Below, one piece after another: positions 1 through 5,312 of a stretch of 6,446 nucleotides of DNA. The position numbers and the translations under genes are program-made. Origin of the DNA: Oscillospiraceae bacterium (GTDB taxonomy: Bacteria; Bacillota_A; Clostridia; Oscillospirales; Oscillospiraceae); assembly GCA_017939025.1 (NCBI GenBank), contig JAGBAI010000091.1, positions 1 to 6,446 of the forward strand. The letters run 5' to 3'. A model generated the notes under the pieces. The model saw only the letters and a program-made list of their open reading frames with translations, had not been told where the DNA came from and ran no database searches. Within the stretch, counting starts at the first letter, position 1. Each line of letters starts with the position of its first letter.

Positions 1-59
1 CAACTGTCAATAGTTCCAAATTTCCTTTACGCCATAAGCAAAGAGAAGTGAATTGCTTG

Positions 60-88
60 TTGACAAACGAACATAAGTTCGTTATAAT
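60..88 (+). promoter_or_regulatory. Sigma-A promoter, consensus
   Basis: A perfect -35 hexamer TTGACA (60-65) and a perfect -10 hexamer TATAAT (83-88) are separated by exactly 17 bases. Transcription should start near 95 and run into the folded leader and the small genes from 377 onward. This is the strongest promoter visible in the left half and is likely to drive the 377-1412 gene set. The bases before it (1-59) hold no gene I can support, only a 6-bp inverted repeat AAGCAA/TTGCTT (36-41 and 53-58). Confidence 0.88.
68..81. promoter_or_regulatory. LexA/DinR (SOS) box-like operator
   Basis: CGAACATAAGTTCG is a 5+4+5 palindrome matching the core of the Gram-positive LexA (DinR) operator, CGAAC-N4-GTTCG. 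It deviates from the fuller consensus only at the last spacer base. It sits entirely between the -35 and -10 hexamers, where repressor binding would block RNA polymerase. The reading is that the promoter is held off by LexA and released by DNA damage. The palindrome and its position are seen; LexA control is inferred. Confidence 0.7.
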
Positions 89-94
89 AACACC

Positions 95-376
95 ATAAAA
101 CTGCATAGAGAATTGTGACACCGAGCAACGGGGTGCGCTGAACGTCAGCGCAATGAAACACCACCAAATTGCCGGGCGCAAAAGTGTAACGCATGTCTGC
201 GACAGAGTATCTGCCAGATATGGGTTAGGCTTTTGTGCCCGGCTTTTTGCGTTCTGTGCCAGATTCATCTATGGAAAGGAAGTGATACCACCACTCATTC
301 ATAAGCCGCCCACAGGCGGAGGAACCGAGCCAAAAGCCAGGTTCCTCCGTCCCATAAAGACAGAGAGGAGGATGCC
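95..376 (+). ncRNA. Highly structured 5' leader RNA, unclassified
   Basis: About 280 bases separate the predicted transcription start from the first credible start codon, and they are dense in inverted repeats. TGCGCTGA-ACG-TCAGCGCA (134-152) is an 8-bp stem with a 3-base loop. A 14-base arm pair (171-184 with 230-243) encloses the small hairpins 190-201 and 209-219. CCGCC-CACA-GGCGG (306-319) shares bases with a 10-bp perfect stem (317-326 with 340-349), so those two cannot form together. A 75-codon ORF from 153 crosses the region but lacks a ribosome binding site. I do not recognise a named RNA family. An attenuating leader or cis-acting RNA is the inference. Confidence 0.5.
171..248 (+). 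terminator. Intrinsic-terminator-like hairpin in leader (attenuator candidate)
   Basis: GCCGGGCGCAAAAG (171-184) pairs with CTTTTGTGCCCGGC (230-243) at 13 of 14 positions, and the odd position is a G-U wobble in RNA. Five T residues follow immediately (244-248). The 45-base interior can form its own small stems. A GC-rich stem base followed by a T run, placed between a strong promoter and the first gene, is the layout of a transcription attenuator. The unusually long loop lowers certainty that it terminates efficiently. Confidence 0.5.
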
Positions 377-523
377 ATGAAGAAAGATATATGGCAGTTT
401 TTCAGAACAAAAAACAACAGGATTTCCTATCACAAAAAGTGTCTGGGATGCGTCCACGATTGCAAGCAGAGCTTTCGTGTAAAGGCAATCTATTGCACCA
501 GATATAAGAAACGAGGGAGATGA
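377..523 (+). CDS. 48-aa cysteine-containing miniprotein, element-borne
   Basis: The ATG at 377 is preceded by a strong GAGGAGG site (365-371) at good spacing, which makes this small ORF credible. The protein begins MKKDIWQFFRTKN and has cysteines at residues 22, 25, 29 and 40 in a C-x2-C-x3-C-x10-C pattern, with histidines at 19 and 27 close by. It is strongly basic, ending KKRGR. The Cys/His spacing suggests a small metal-binding fold, and the charge suggests nucleic-acid binding; both are inference. It is the first gene behind the SOS-box promoter and structured leader. I do not know a characterised homologue. Its stop overlaps the ATG of an 18-codon ORF (ATGA at 520-523). Confidence 0.6.
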   Translation: MKKDIWQFFRTKNNRISYHKKCLGCVHDCKQSFRVKAIYCTRYKKRGR

Positions 524-576
524 CCATATGCAATATGTATAGTGACCAGATGGTTCCGAAACACTTGCAGGAATAA
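520..576 (+). CDS. 18-codon overlapping ORF, possible coupled peptide
   Basis: This ORF starts at the ATG that overlaps the preceding stop as ATGA, a classic translational-coupling arrangement, and reads MTICNMYSDQMVPKHLQE before a TAA. It has no independent ribosome binding site beyond GGGAG (515-519), which lies immediately next to the start. It may be a short leader peptide, the remnant of a longer gene, or chance. In the frame of the 48-aa gene, sequence stays open from the end of that gene to the TAG at 713-715, but there is no good start there. Confidence 0.25.
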   Translation: MTICNMYSDQMVPKHLQE

Positions 577-779
577 GGCTGGCACCTTTCTGGGCGCTCA
601 GCCGGTTCACAGGGTCCGGCAATGCCGGTCCCGGAACGGATTTTCGGATTTCAGCTTCCGGGGTCACTTTCTGGGCGGTTTTCGACCATTGGGAACAATT
701 TCGATAATCCCTTAGAGAAGCAAGCGCTTTCCTGGGGTCAATTTTAAGACCATCGGCAATATCAACAAAAGGAGGACTA
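524..779 (+). other. Gene-free, hairpin-bearing stretch (operator or oriT candidate)
   Basis: No convincing gene lies here. The visible structure is a hairpin, GGG-T-CCGGC-AAT-GCCGG-T-CCC (612-632, one T-T mismatch), and imperfect direct repeats: ACCTTTCTGGGCG (584-596) with ACTTTCTGGGCG (665-676), and GGGGTCA at 660-666 and 734-740. The stretch ends in the strong AAAAGGAGG site (767-775) of the ribbon-helix-helix-like gene. A protein of that type often binds the DNA just upstream of its own gene, either as an autorepressor or as part of a relaxosome at an origin of transfer. No relaxase is visible to support the second reading. Confidence 0.3.
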
Positions 780-1187
780 ATGAAAGAGAAGAAACAAAAA
801 TTCGCCCTGTGGATTTATCCATCCACGATGGATACGATTGAACGTTATTTGGAAAAAAGCGAGTGCCGCAGCAAGTCGGATTTCATAGAGAAAGCGATCC
901 TGTTTTATGCGGGATTTCTTTCGGCGCAGACTTATCAGGACTACCTTCCCAATGTGGTGGTCTCCTGTATGAAAGGTACTCTGGGATCATTTGAACGGCG
1001 CACTTCCAATATCCTGTTCAAGGTAGCGGTGGAACTGTCCATGATGAATTTCCTACTGGCATCCGCACACAGAGTCAGCAAGACAACCATGGAGGATTTG
1101 CGTAACATGTGCATCCGGGAAGTAAGAAGCTATAACAGCAGCATCACATTGGAGGATGCGGCTGGGTTCCTGCGAGATGACCAATAG
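780..1187 (+). CDS. Ribbon-helix-helix-like DNA-binding protein
   Basis: A 135-residue protein with an AAAAGGAGG site four bases before its ATG. Residues 7-17 (KFALWIYPSTM) look like the DNA-contacting beta strand of a ribbon-helix-helix protein. They are followed by a helix (about 16-27), a turn with CRSKSDF (29-35) and a second helix (35-47). This matches the MetJ/Arc/CopG-type layout, in which a dimer binds operator or oriT DNA. The rest (50-135) is mostly helical and is not part of the minimal fold; it may mediate oligomerisation or contact a partner. It lies 21 bases upstream of the TnpW-like gene and probably shares its transcript. Likely roles are transcriptional repressor of the element or accessory relaxosome protein. 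The fold is reasonably supported; the role is inferred. Confidence 0.65.
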   Translation: MKEKKQKFALWIYPSTMDTIERYLEKSECRSKSDFIEKAILFYAGFLSAQTYQDYLPNVVVSCMKGTLGSFERRTSNILFKVAVELSMMNFLLASAHRVSKTTMEDLRNMCIREVRSYNSSITLEDAAGFLRDDQ

Positions 1188-1208
1188 AAATAACTGGAGG
1201 AAAAGAAA

Positions 1209-1412
1209 ATGAATAAAGGAATATTTCATAAAGTCCAGAAAGACACACGCACAGTGGAATACCAACGCCGCCATGTCTATACCAGGAATACTGTTTCTGT
1301 GAAAGGCATGACTTACAATATCATTTCAGTGGCTCCGTTTCCTGATGCCAACTACCAGCCAGAAGGGATTGAGGACAAGCTGAAATATCTAATCAACGTT
1401 GGAAAATCTTAG
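1209..1412 (+). CDS. TnpW-like transposon-encoded small protein
   Basis: A 67-residue protein with GGAGG (1196-1200) eight bases before its ATG. The C-terminal half, from GMTYNIISVAPF (33-44) to GIEDKLKYLI (53-62), matches the pattern I recall for the TnpW family first named in Tn4451: a G-x-x-Y strand followed by E-D-K-hydrophobic helix, usually near 60-70 residues. TnpW proteins have no established biochemical activity but are recurrent companions of large serine recombinases in Clostridia elements. The N-terminal 30 residues are basic and less typical. Its place between the RHH-like gene and the recombinase supports the call. The family match is from memory of the motif, not a search. Confidence 0.6.
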   Translation: MNKGIFHKVQKDTRTVEYQRRHVYTRNTVSVKGMTYNIISVAPFPDANYQPEGIEDKLKYLINVGKS

Positions 1413-1433
1413 TAGGTATTGACGCTAGACTTT

Positions 1434-1500
1434 CAAACCGGGTAGTGATATGTTGGGTGTACATCCTACCCGGTTTGATTTACAGAACCGTACCCGGTTC
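1434..1500 (+). promoter_or_regulatory. Competing hairpins ahead of the recombinase
   Basis: CAAACCGGGTAG (1434-1445) pairs perfectly over 12 bases with CTACCCGGTTTG (1466-1477), with an inner ATGT/ACAT helix in the loop. A second hairpin, GAACCG-TACC-CGGTTC (1485-1500), abuts the ribosome binding site GGAAAGGA (1501-1508). TACCCGGTT occurs in both (1467-1475 and 1491-1499), so AACCGGGTA (1436-1444) can pair with either copy and the folds are mutually exclusive. There is no T tract, which points to control of translation, RNA stability or protein binding more than to termination. TTGACG at 1419-1424 has no good -10 partner. The pairing is seen; the regulatory role is inferred. Confidence 0.55.
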
Positions 1501-1520
1501 GGAAAGGAACTTATAGAAAC

Positions 1521-3170
1521 ATGAAATCAAACCACAATTTAATAACCGCCCTCTACACCCGCCTGTCTCAGGAGGATCTGCTGCAGGGTGAATCCAATTC
1601 CATCCGCAACCAAAAGCTCATCCTGCAAAAGTATGCGGACGATCATGGCTTCCATAACTGCCAGTTCTATGTGGACGATGGTTACAGCGGTGCTGACTTC
1701 AACCGCCCGGACTTCAAACGAATGATGGCCGATATTGAAGCTGGTAAGGTCGGTACGGTCATTGTGAAAGATCAATCCCGGCTGGGCAGAGATTATCTGC
1801 AAACTGGTATGCTCATGGAGATCACCTTCCCGCAGTATGATGTTCGGTTCATTGCCATCAACGATGGTGTGGACAGTGCAAACGGTGTCAGTGATTTCTC
1901 AGGCATCAAAAACTACTTCAATGACTTCTATGCCAGAGATACCAGTCGAAAGATCCGGGCCGTCATCAAAGCGAAGGGAGAACGTGGAGAGAGAATCAGC
2001 ACAGCTACTCCTTACGGATTTATGCGTGACCCGGAGAATCCGAAGAAGCTGATTCCTGATCCGGAAACCGCACCAATCGTAAAACGGATTTTTGAGATGC
2101 GTGTCAATGGCATGGGTGTAGTTAAAATCTGTGATACACTCAGTCGTGAAAAGATCATCAATCCCGGTTTATATATGTTCCGAAGAAATGGTAATCGTTC
2201 TGGGCAGCCAAATCCGGATCGTCCTTATCACTGGGCACAGAACACCGTCCGAAAGATACTTGCCAACCGGGAATATGTGGGTGACACGGTGAACTTCAAA
2301 ACCTATTCCAAGTCCAACAAACTGAAGAAACGGCTAAACAATGCACCAGAGAACATACTGATCTTTGAAAATACCCATGAAGCAATCGTTGACCGTAAGA
2401 CCTTCGATCTTGTTCAAAAGCATTTCGCAGGAAGGAAGCGTCCCGATATTCAAGGTGAGGTGGATAAGTTTGCTGGCTATGTATACTGCGGCGAATGCGG
2501 AAAGCGATTGTATCTGCACCGGGGCAAAACAATCAAACCGGAAAACAATCACTTCCAATGCGGAGGTTTCCAAAGCAGAACAACAGACTGCACTGCACAT
2601 TACATCCGGGAATCTGTTCTGGAAGAGATCGTGTTGACAGACCTGAGAAAAATGACTGTTCTCGCAAGAGAACAGCCAGAGGAATTCTATAGAATGGCGA
2701 TGGCAAACGGTGAGGAAGAAGCCAGGATGTTCCATGACACCGCAACCCGGCAGCAAAACAAATTGAACGCAAGAATCAAAGATCTGGACAACATCATCCG
2801 ATGCCTGTACGAGGACAGAGTCTGCGGACGGATCACCTTGGAACGCTATGATACCATGGCTGGTAGCTACGAGCAGGAACAGGCAGAATTGAAACTGGAA
2901 CTGGAAAGTATCTCCGCACAGATCAGCGAAATGAATCTGCGGGAAAAGTATATCAAAGACTTCATGGAAAATGCCCGGACATACATCGAGATGACGAAGC
3001 TGACACCGGAACTCCTGAGAGTATTCATCCACCGAATCGATGTATACGAAAAAGAAGAAAAGTATTCCAGAACCTGTGGAAACACCATCATGATTCACTA
3101 CACATTTAAGGTATCCCTAAGCAAAACTGCGGCTGCCATAAAAACAGCCGCAGAGAAACAAGAAAAATGA
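1521..3170 (+). CDS. Large serine recombinase, TndX/TnpX type
   Basis: A 549-residue site-specific recombinase that should excise and integrate the element by concerted double-strand cleavage through a serine-DNA link. The resolvase catalytic domain spans about residues 7-155. The nucleophile is Ser16 in ALYTRLS, with the conserved arginine motif SRLGRD at 86-91. The Recombinase domain (about 163-305) is followed by a zinc ribbon with C323, C326, C347 and C357, a coiled-coil stretch (about 410-475) and a DUF4368-like C-terminus (about 472-528). Length is close to TndX of Tn5397 (533 residues). All key residues are present and the frame is intact, so it is probably active. The start has GGAAAGGA about 12 bases upstream, a rather long spacing, and sits just after the competing hairpins. 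Confidence 0.95.
   Translation: MKSNHNLITALYTRLSQEDLLQGESNSIRNQKLILQKYADDHGFHNCQFYVDDGYSGADFNRPDFKRMMADIEAGKVGTVIVKDQSRLGRDYLQTGMLMEITFPQYDVRFIAINDGVDSANGVSDFSGIKNYFNDFYARDTSRKIRAVIKAKGERGERISTATPYGFMRDPENPKKLIPDPETAPIVKRIFEMRVNGMGVVKICDTLSREKIINPGLYMFRRNGNRSGQPNPDRPYHWAQNTVRKILANREYVGDTVNFKTYSKSNKLKKRLNNAPENILIFENTHEAIVDRKTFDLVQKHFAGRKRPDIQGEVDKFAGYVYCGECGKRLYLHRGKTIKPENNHFQCGGFQSRTTDCTAHYIRESVLEEIVLTDLRKMTVLAREQPEEFYRMAMANGEEEARMFHDTATRQQNKLNARIKDLDNIIRCLYEDRVCGRITLERYDTMAGSYEQEQAELKLELESISAQISEMNLREKYIKDFMENARTYIEMTKLTPELLRVFIHRIDVYEKEEKYSRTCGNTIMIHYTFKVSLSKTAAAIKTAAEKQEK
3127..3153 (+). repeat. Inverted repeat inside the recombinase 3' end
   Basis: CTGCGGCTG (3127-3135) and CAGCCGCAG (3145-3153) are perfect 9-bp arms around an AT-rich 9-base loop. 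They lie within the last codons of the recombinase, where they encode an Ala/Lys-rich tail. No T tract follows, so it is not a standard terminator. It may protect the mRNA 3' end or simply reflect the repetitive KTAA codons. Confidence 0.45.
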
Positions 3171-3376
3171 AAAGCCGCCTAAATGCAAAAACCGGAAGGT
3201 CAAATGACCTTCCGGTGATGCACCCCAATCAATTCTCCGTTAAGAACACGGAACAAAAGGTTAGGGCTTTTTTCTGCCTAAAAGTGTCCACTGGATACTT
3301 TGCCAGAGAACACTATGCCGCATAGCACGGTAAACTTCAATTTTGGGTGTGTTCCGGAGGAACCCCATATCCTTTC
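3171..3376. other. Right end of the integrative element and junction with host DNA
   Basis: Elements with this recombinase type usually end shortly after the recombinase gene, and here base composition shifts from AT-richer to GC-richer between about 3270 and 3340. The stretch holds several dyads: the 12-bp hairpin at 3191-3216, AGTGTCC-ACT-GGATACT (3283-3299, 6 of 7 paired), CTATGC-C-GCATAG (3313-3325, perfect) and GTTCC-GGA-GGAAC (3351-3363). One of these may be the attachment-site core, which in this family is an imperfect inverted repeat around a dinucleotide. The exact crossover cannot be placed because the opposite end is outside the window. Confidence 0.45.
3191..3216 (-). terminator. 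12-bp perfect hairpin, leftward terminator
   Basis: ACCGGAAGGTCA (3191-3202) and TGACCTTCCGGT (3205-3216) form a perfect 12-bp stem with AA between them. Read on the minus strand, the stem is followed directly by TTTTTG, the form of an intrinsic terminator for transcripts coming from the host side toward the element. On the plus strand the tail is GATGCACC with no T run, so stopping of recombinase transcripts here is less certain. Confidence 0.6.
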
Positions 3377-3405
3377 TTGACGAACGGGTTCCTGAATATT
3401 ATAAT
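3377..3405 (+). promoter_or_regulatory. Sigma-A promoter for the membrane protein gene
   Basis: TTGACG (3377-3382) and TATAAT (3400-3405) are separated by 17 bases, and the start codon at 3434 is 28 bases after the -10 box. A short dyad GAAC-GG-GTTC (3382-3391) overlaps the spacer; its 2-base gap is wrong for a LexA box. The promoter lies on the GC-richer side, so it probably belongs to the host gene. The element appears to have inserted just upstream without removing it. Confidence 0.8.
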
Positions 3406-3433
3406 GTAGGAAAACAACGGGAGGGAGCTTGCG

Positions 3434-5170
3434 ATGGTGAAACGATATACGCCTGTATCGAAGACCCGCCTCTTTATTCAAGGGTTTCTGATCTATGCCT
3501 GGGCCACAGTGCTGTCTGTCCTGTCGGTAACCGACACCTGGTACAGTGTATACCTGCTGTGTGCACTGATGGGTGCTCTGTGCCTGTATGACAACCAGAT
3601 GGTGCCATGGCTTTATACGTTCCGGCAGAAGTGGATGACCGGCATATTTGCCGGTGTGTTTTCCTGCGCAGTGGCACTGGCAAATTATACGCTGTTTTCG
3701 CCTCTGGCAGTATTGCAGAATCTGTTTGATCTTACCTGTGTTCTGGCAGGCGGCTGGGTCATTGGTTATCACATTTTGCTGTGCCTTCTTCGGCGGCTGC
3801 CGCTGGAATCCGATGCCGGTGGACGGCACCACCCGGGATGGGTGTTCCTGGGGGTATTTTTCGCCGTGGCTGCCATAGATCTGGCCTATTTGCTGCTGGC
3901 ACTGTATCCCGGGGTATTGACTACAGATTCTTTTTCAACACTGCGGCAGTTTATGGGCCAGCAGGCTTATAACAATGTGATGCCCTTCTGGCACACGGTG
4001 ACAGTAGAAGTGTTTGTGAAGCTGGGACTGAAGCTGTTTGGGGATATCAACGCGGCGATTGCCCTGTTCCATGGGGCGCAGATCCTGTTTATGGCGGCTT
4101 GTTTTGGCTACACGGTAATGACCATGTACCAGATGGGTGTGCCGAAGCTGCTGCTGGCGGCTGTGTTTGGAATTTATGGCCTTCTGCCCTATAACATTGT
4201 ATACAGTGTTACGATGTGGAAGGACATTCCCTTCGGTGGGGCGGCGCTGCTGATGGTCACGGCGTTGTACCGGGTTCTGAAAGGTCTCGGCCGCAGACAT
4301 TGGCTGGATTGGCTGCTGCTGACGGCCGGTGCCGTTGGTTTCTCCCTGTGGAGAACCAACGGTTGGTATGCTTTTTTTGCTCTGACAGTGTTGATGTTCC
4401 TGCTGCTGAGAAAACGGCACAAGGGTTTGCTGATCCTGATGGCGGTGGTGCTGGTACTGTGCTGGCTGCTCATCGGGCCGGTGCTGGATGCCTGGGGCGT
4501 GGAGGAGACCAATTTTGTGGAGGCTTTTGGTATTCCCATGCAGCAGATCGCCAGAGTTCTCCACAACGGCCGGGAGCTGGCGGAGGAGGATATGGAGATG
4601 CTGTCTCAGATCTTCTTCGTGGAACGGACGGCAGAGGTTTATGATCCGCTGACGGTGGATCCGGTGAAATTCCAGACCTTCTACTATGACCAGGTACCCT
4701 ACCTGATGGAGCACCTTGGGGAATATGTGAAGCTGTATCTGCGCATTGGATTGCAGTACCCAACGGACTACTGGCAGGCCTGGGTGGAGCAGACCAAGGG
4801 CTACTGGCATGGCGGCTACCATTTCTGGACCTACACGCTGAAAATGGGCGGCACGGAATTCGGCGTTGCTCAGACACCGGGAGATAATCTGGTGGCGAAG
4901 CTGTTTGCGGCCTGGTTCCGGTATGTGGAGAAGCCTGCGATTTTCCAGTGCTTTACCAGCATCGGCCTGCATGTATGGGCGCTGGTCAGCTGTGCGGTGC
5001 TGTGCGGTATGCGGAAACGGGAGGAAGGACTGCTGACGGTACCGGTTTTGGTGCTGATCGCCGGCCTTTGGCTGGGAACGCCGGTGTTCGCGGAATTCCG
5101 GTATGCCTATCCCATGATCCTTAGCATGCCAATGATTCTGGCAGCAACGGTATTTGAACCAAGAGAATAA
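3434..5170 (+). CDS. Multipass membrane protein, DUF6020 / GT-C-like
   Basis: A 578-residue polytopic membrane protein with GGGAGGGA (3419-3426) seven bases before its ATG. About twelve hydrophobic segments are visible, for example near 14-32, 37-52, 69-88, 136-158, 237-258, 290-323, 331-350, 503-525 and 557-574. After the first cluster comes LYPGVLTTDS (157-166), then MPFWHTVTVEVF (183-194) and MWKDIPFG (261-268). An acidic, soluble-looking stretch (about 355-500) precedes the last helices and FRYAYP (555-560). A Y-P-G-x-x-x-x-D-S motif followed by a conserved H-T after the next loop is what I associate with DUF6020 proteins. These resemble GT-C glycosyltransferases, which transfer sugars from lipid carriers at the outer membrane face, with D165 a candidate active-site acid. 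The substrate is unknown. It is a single-gene unit with its own promoter and terminator. Confidence 0.7.
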   Translation: MVKRYTPVSKTRLFIQGFLIYAWATVLSVLSVTDTWYSVYLLCALMGALCLYDNQMVPWLYTFRQKWMTGIFAGVFSCAVALANYTLFSPLAVLQNLFDLTCVLAGGWVIGYHILLCLLRRLPLESDAGGRHHPGWVFLGVFFAVAAIDLAYLLLALYPGVLTTDSFSTLRQFMGQQAYNNVMPFWHTVTVEVFVKLGLKLFGDINAAIALFHGAQILFMAACFGYTVMTMYQMGVPKLLLAAVFGIYGLLPYNIVYSVTMWKDIPFGGAALLMVTALYRVLKGLGRRHWLDWLLLTAGAVGFSLWRTNGWYAFFALTVLMFLLLRKRHKGLLILMAVVLVLCWLLIGPVLDAWGVEETNFVEAFGIPMQQIARVLHNGRELAEEDMEMLSQIFFVERTAEVYDPLTVDPVKFQTFYYDQVPYLMEHLGEYVKLYLRIGLQYPTDYWQAWVEQTKGYWHGGYHFWTYTLKMGGTEFGVAQTPGDNLVAKLFAAWFRYVEKPAIFQCFTSIGLHVWALVSCAVLCGMRKREEGLLTVPVLVLIAGLWLGTPVFAEFRYAYPMILSMPMILAATVFEPRE

Positions 5171-5176
5171 TGGAAA

Positions 5177-5207
5177 GGGCGGCACGAAAGTGCCGCCCTC
5201 AGCTTTT
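5177..5207 (+). terminator. Intrinsic terminator after the membrane protein gene
   Basis: GGGCGGCAC-GAAA-GTGCCGCCC (5177-5198) is a perfect 9-bp GC-rich stem with a GAAA tetraloop, starting six bases after the stop codon. It is followed by TCAGCTTTT, a modest T tract. On the minus strand the tail is TTTCC, so weak bidirectional action between the convergent genes is possible. Confidence 0.75.
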
Positions 5208-5220
5208 CGATAAAACAGAC

Positions 5221-5252
5221 CGTAGGGGGCGATGTGGGCATCGCCCCCTACG
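5221..5252. repeat. 14-bp palindromic repeat with CGTAGGG ends
   Basis: CGTAGGGGGCGATG (5221-5234) and CATCGCCCCCTACG (5239-5252) are perfect 14-bp arms around TGGG. It is more GC-rich than its surroundings and has the same CGTAGGG/CCCTACG termini as the 144-bp element at 6290-6433, so the two look like members of one dispersed family. The plus-strand tail (5253-5278) is T-rich, so it could also act as a second terminator for the gene ending at 5170. Confidence 0.75.
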
Positions 5253-5284
5253 AATTTACATTTTTGTGTTTTTTGACAGCCTGT

Positions 5285-5305
5285 GGCCCCTCGGGTGAGG
5301 GGGCC
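5285..5305 (-). terminator. Weak hairpin after the lipoprotein gene
   Basis: GGCCCCTC (5285-5292) pairs with GAGGGGGCC (5297-5305) with one bulged G, seven bases beyond the stop of the minus-strand gene. The minus-strand tail is A-rich instead of T-rich, so this is a poor intrinsic terminator. It may stall or protect the 3' end only. The 60-base gap 5253-5312 otherwise holds T-rich sequence with no gene. Confidence 0.35.
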
Positions 5306-5312
5306 TGTGCCG

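Noticed and set aside
153..380. 75-codon plus-strand ORF across the leader
   Set aside because: It has no ribosome binding site, runs through several strong hairpins and a terminator-like stem, and its product has no recognisable feature. It also overlaps the better-supported start at 377.
299..667. 122-codon minus-strand ORF
   Set aside because: It runs antisense to the credible 48-aa gene and has no ribosome binding site or recognisable domain.
542..715. Open stretch from a GTG at 542 to the TAG at 713-715, in frame with the 48-aa gene after its stop
   Set aside because: No ribosome binding site, and it contains the hairpin and repeats. It could be a decayed or frameshifted gene, but nothing confirms this.
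2334..3098. 254-codon minus-strand ORF
   Set aside because: It lies wholly antisense within the intact serine recombinase, whose motifs are unmistakable.
3382..3391. GAAC-GG-GTTC dyad in the 3377-3405 promoter as a second LexA box
   Set aside because: The gap between half-sites is two bases, not the four needed for the Gram-positive LexA box.
3278..3832. 184-codon minus-strand ORF over the element junction
   Set aside because: It runs antisense across the promoter and start of the membrane protein gene and has no signal of its own.
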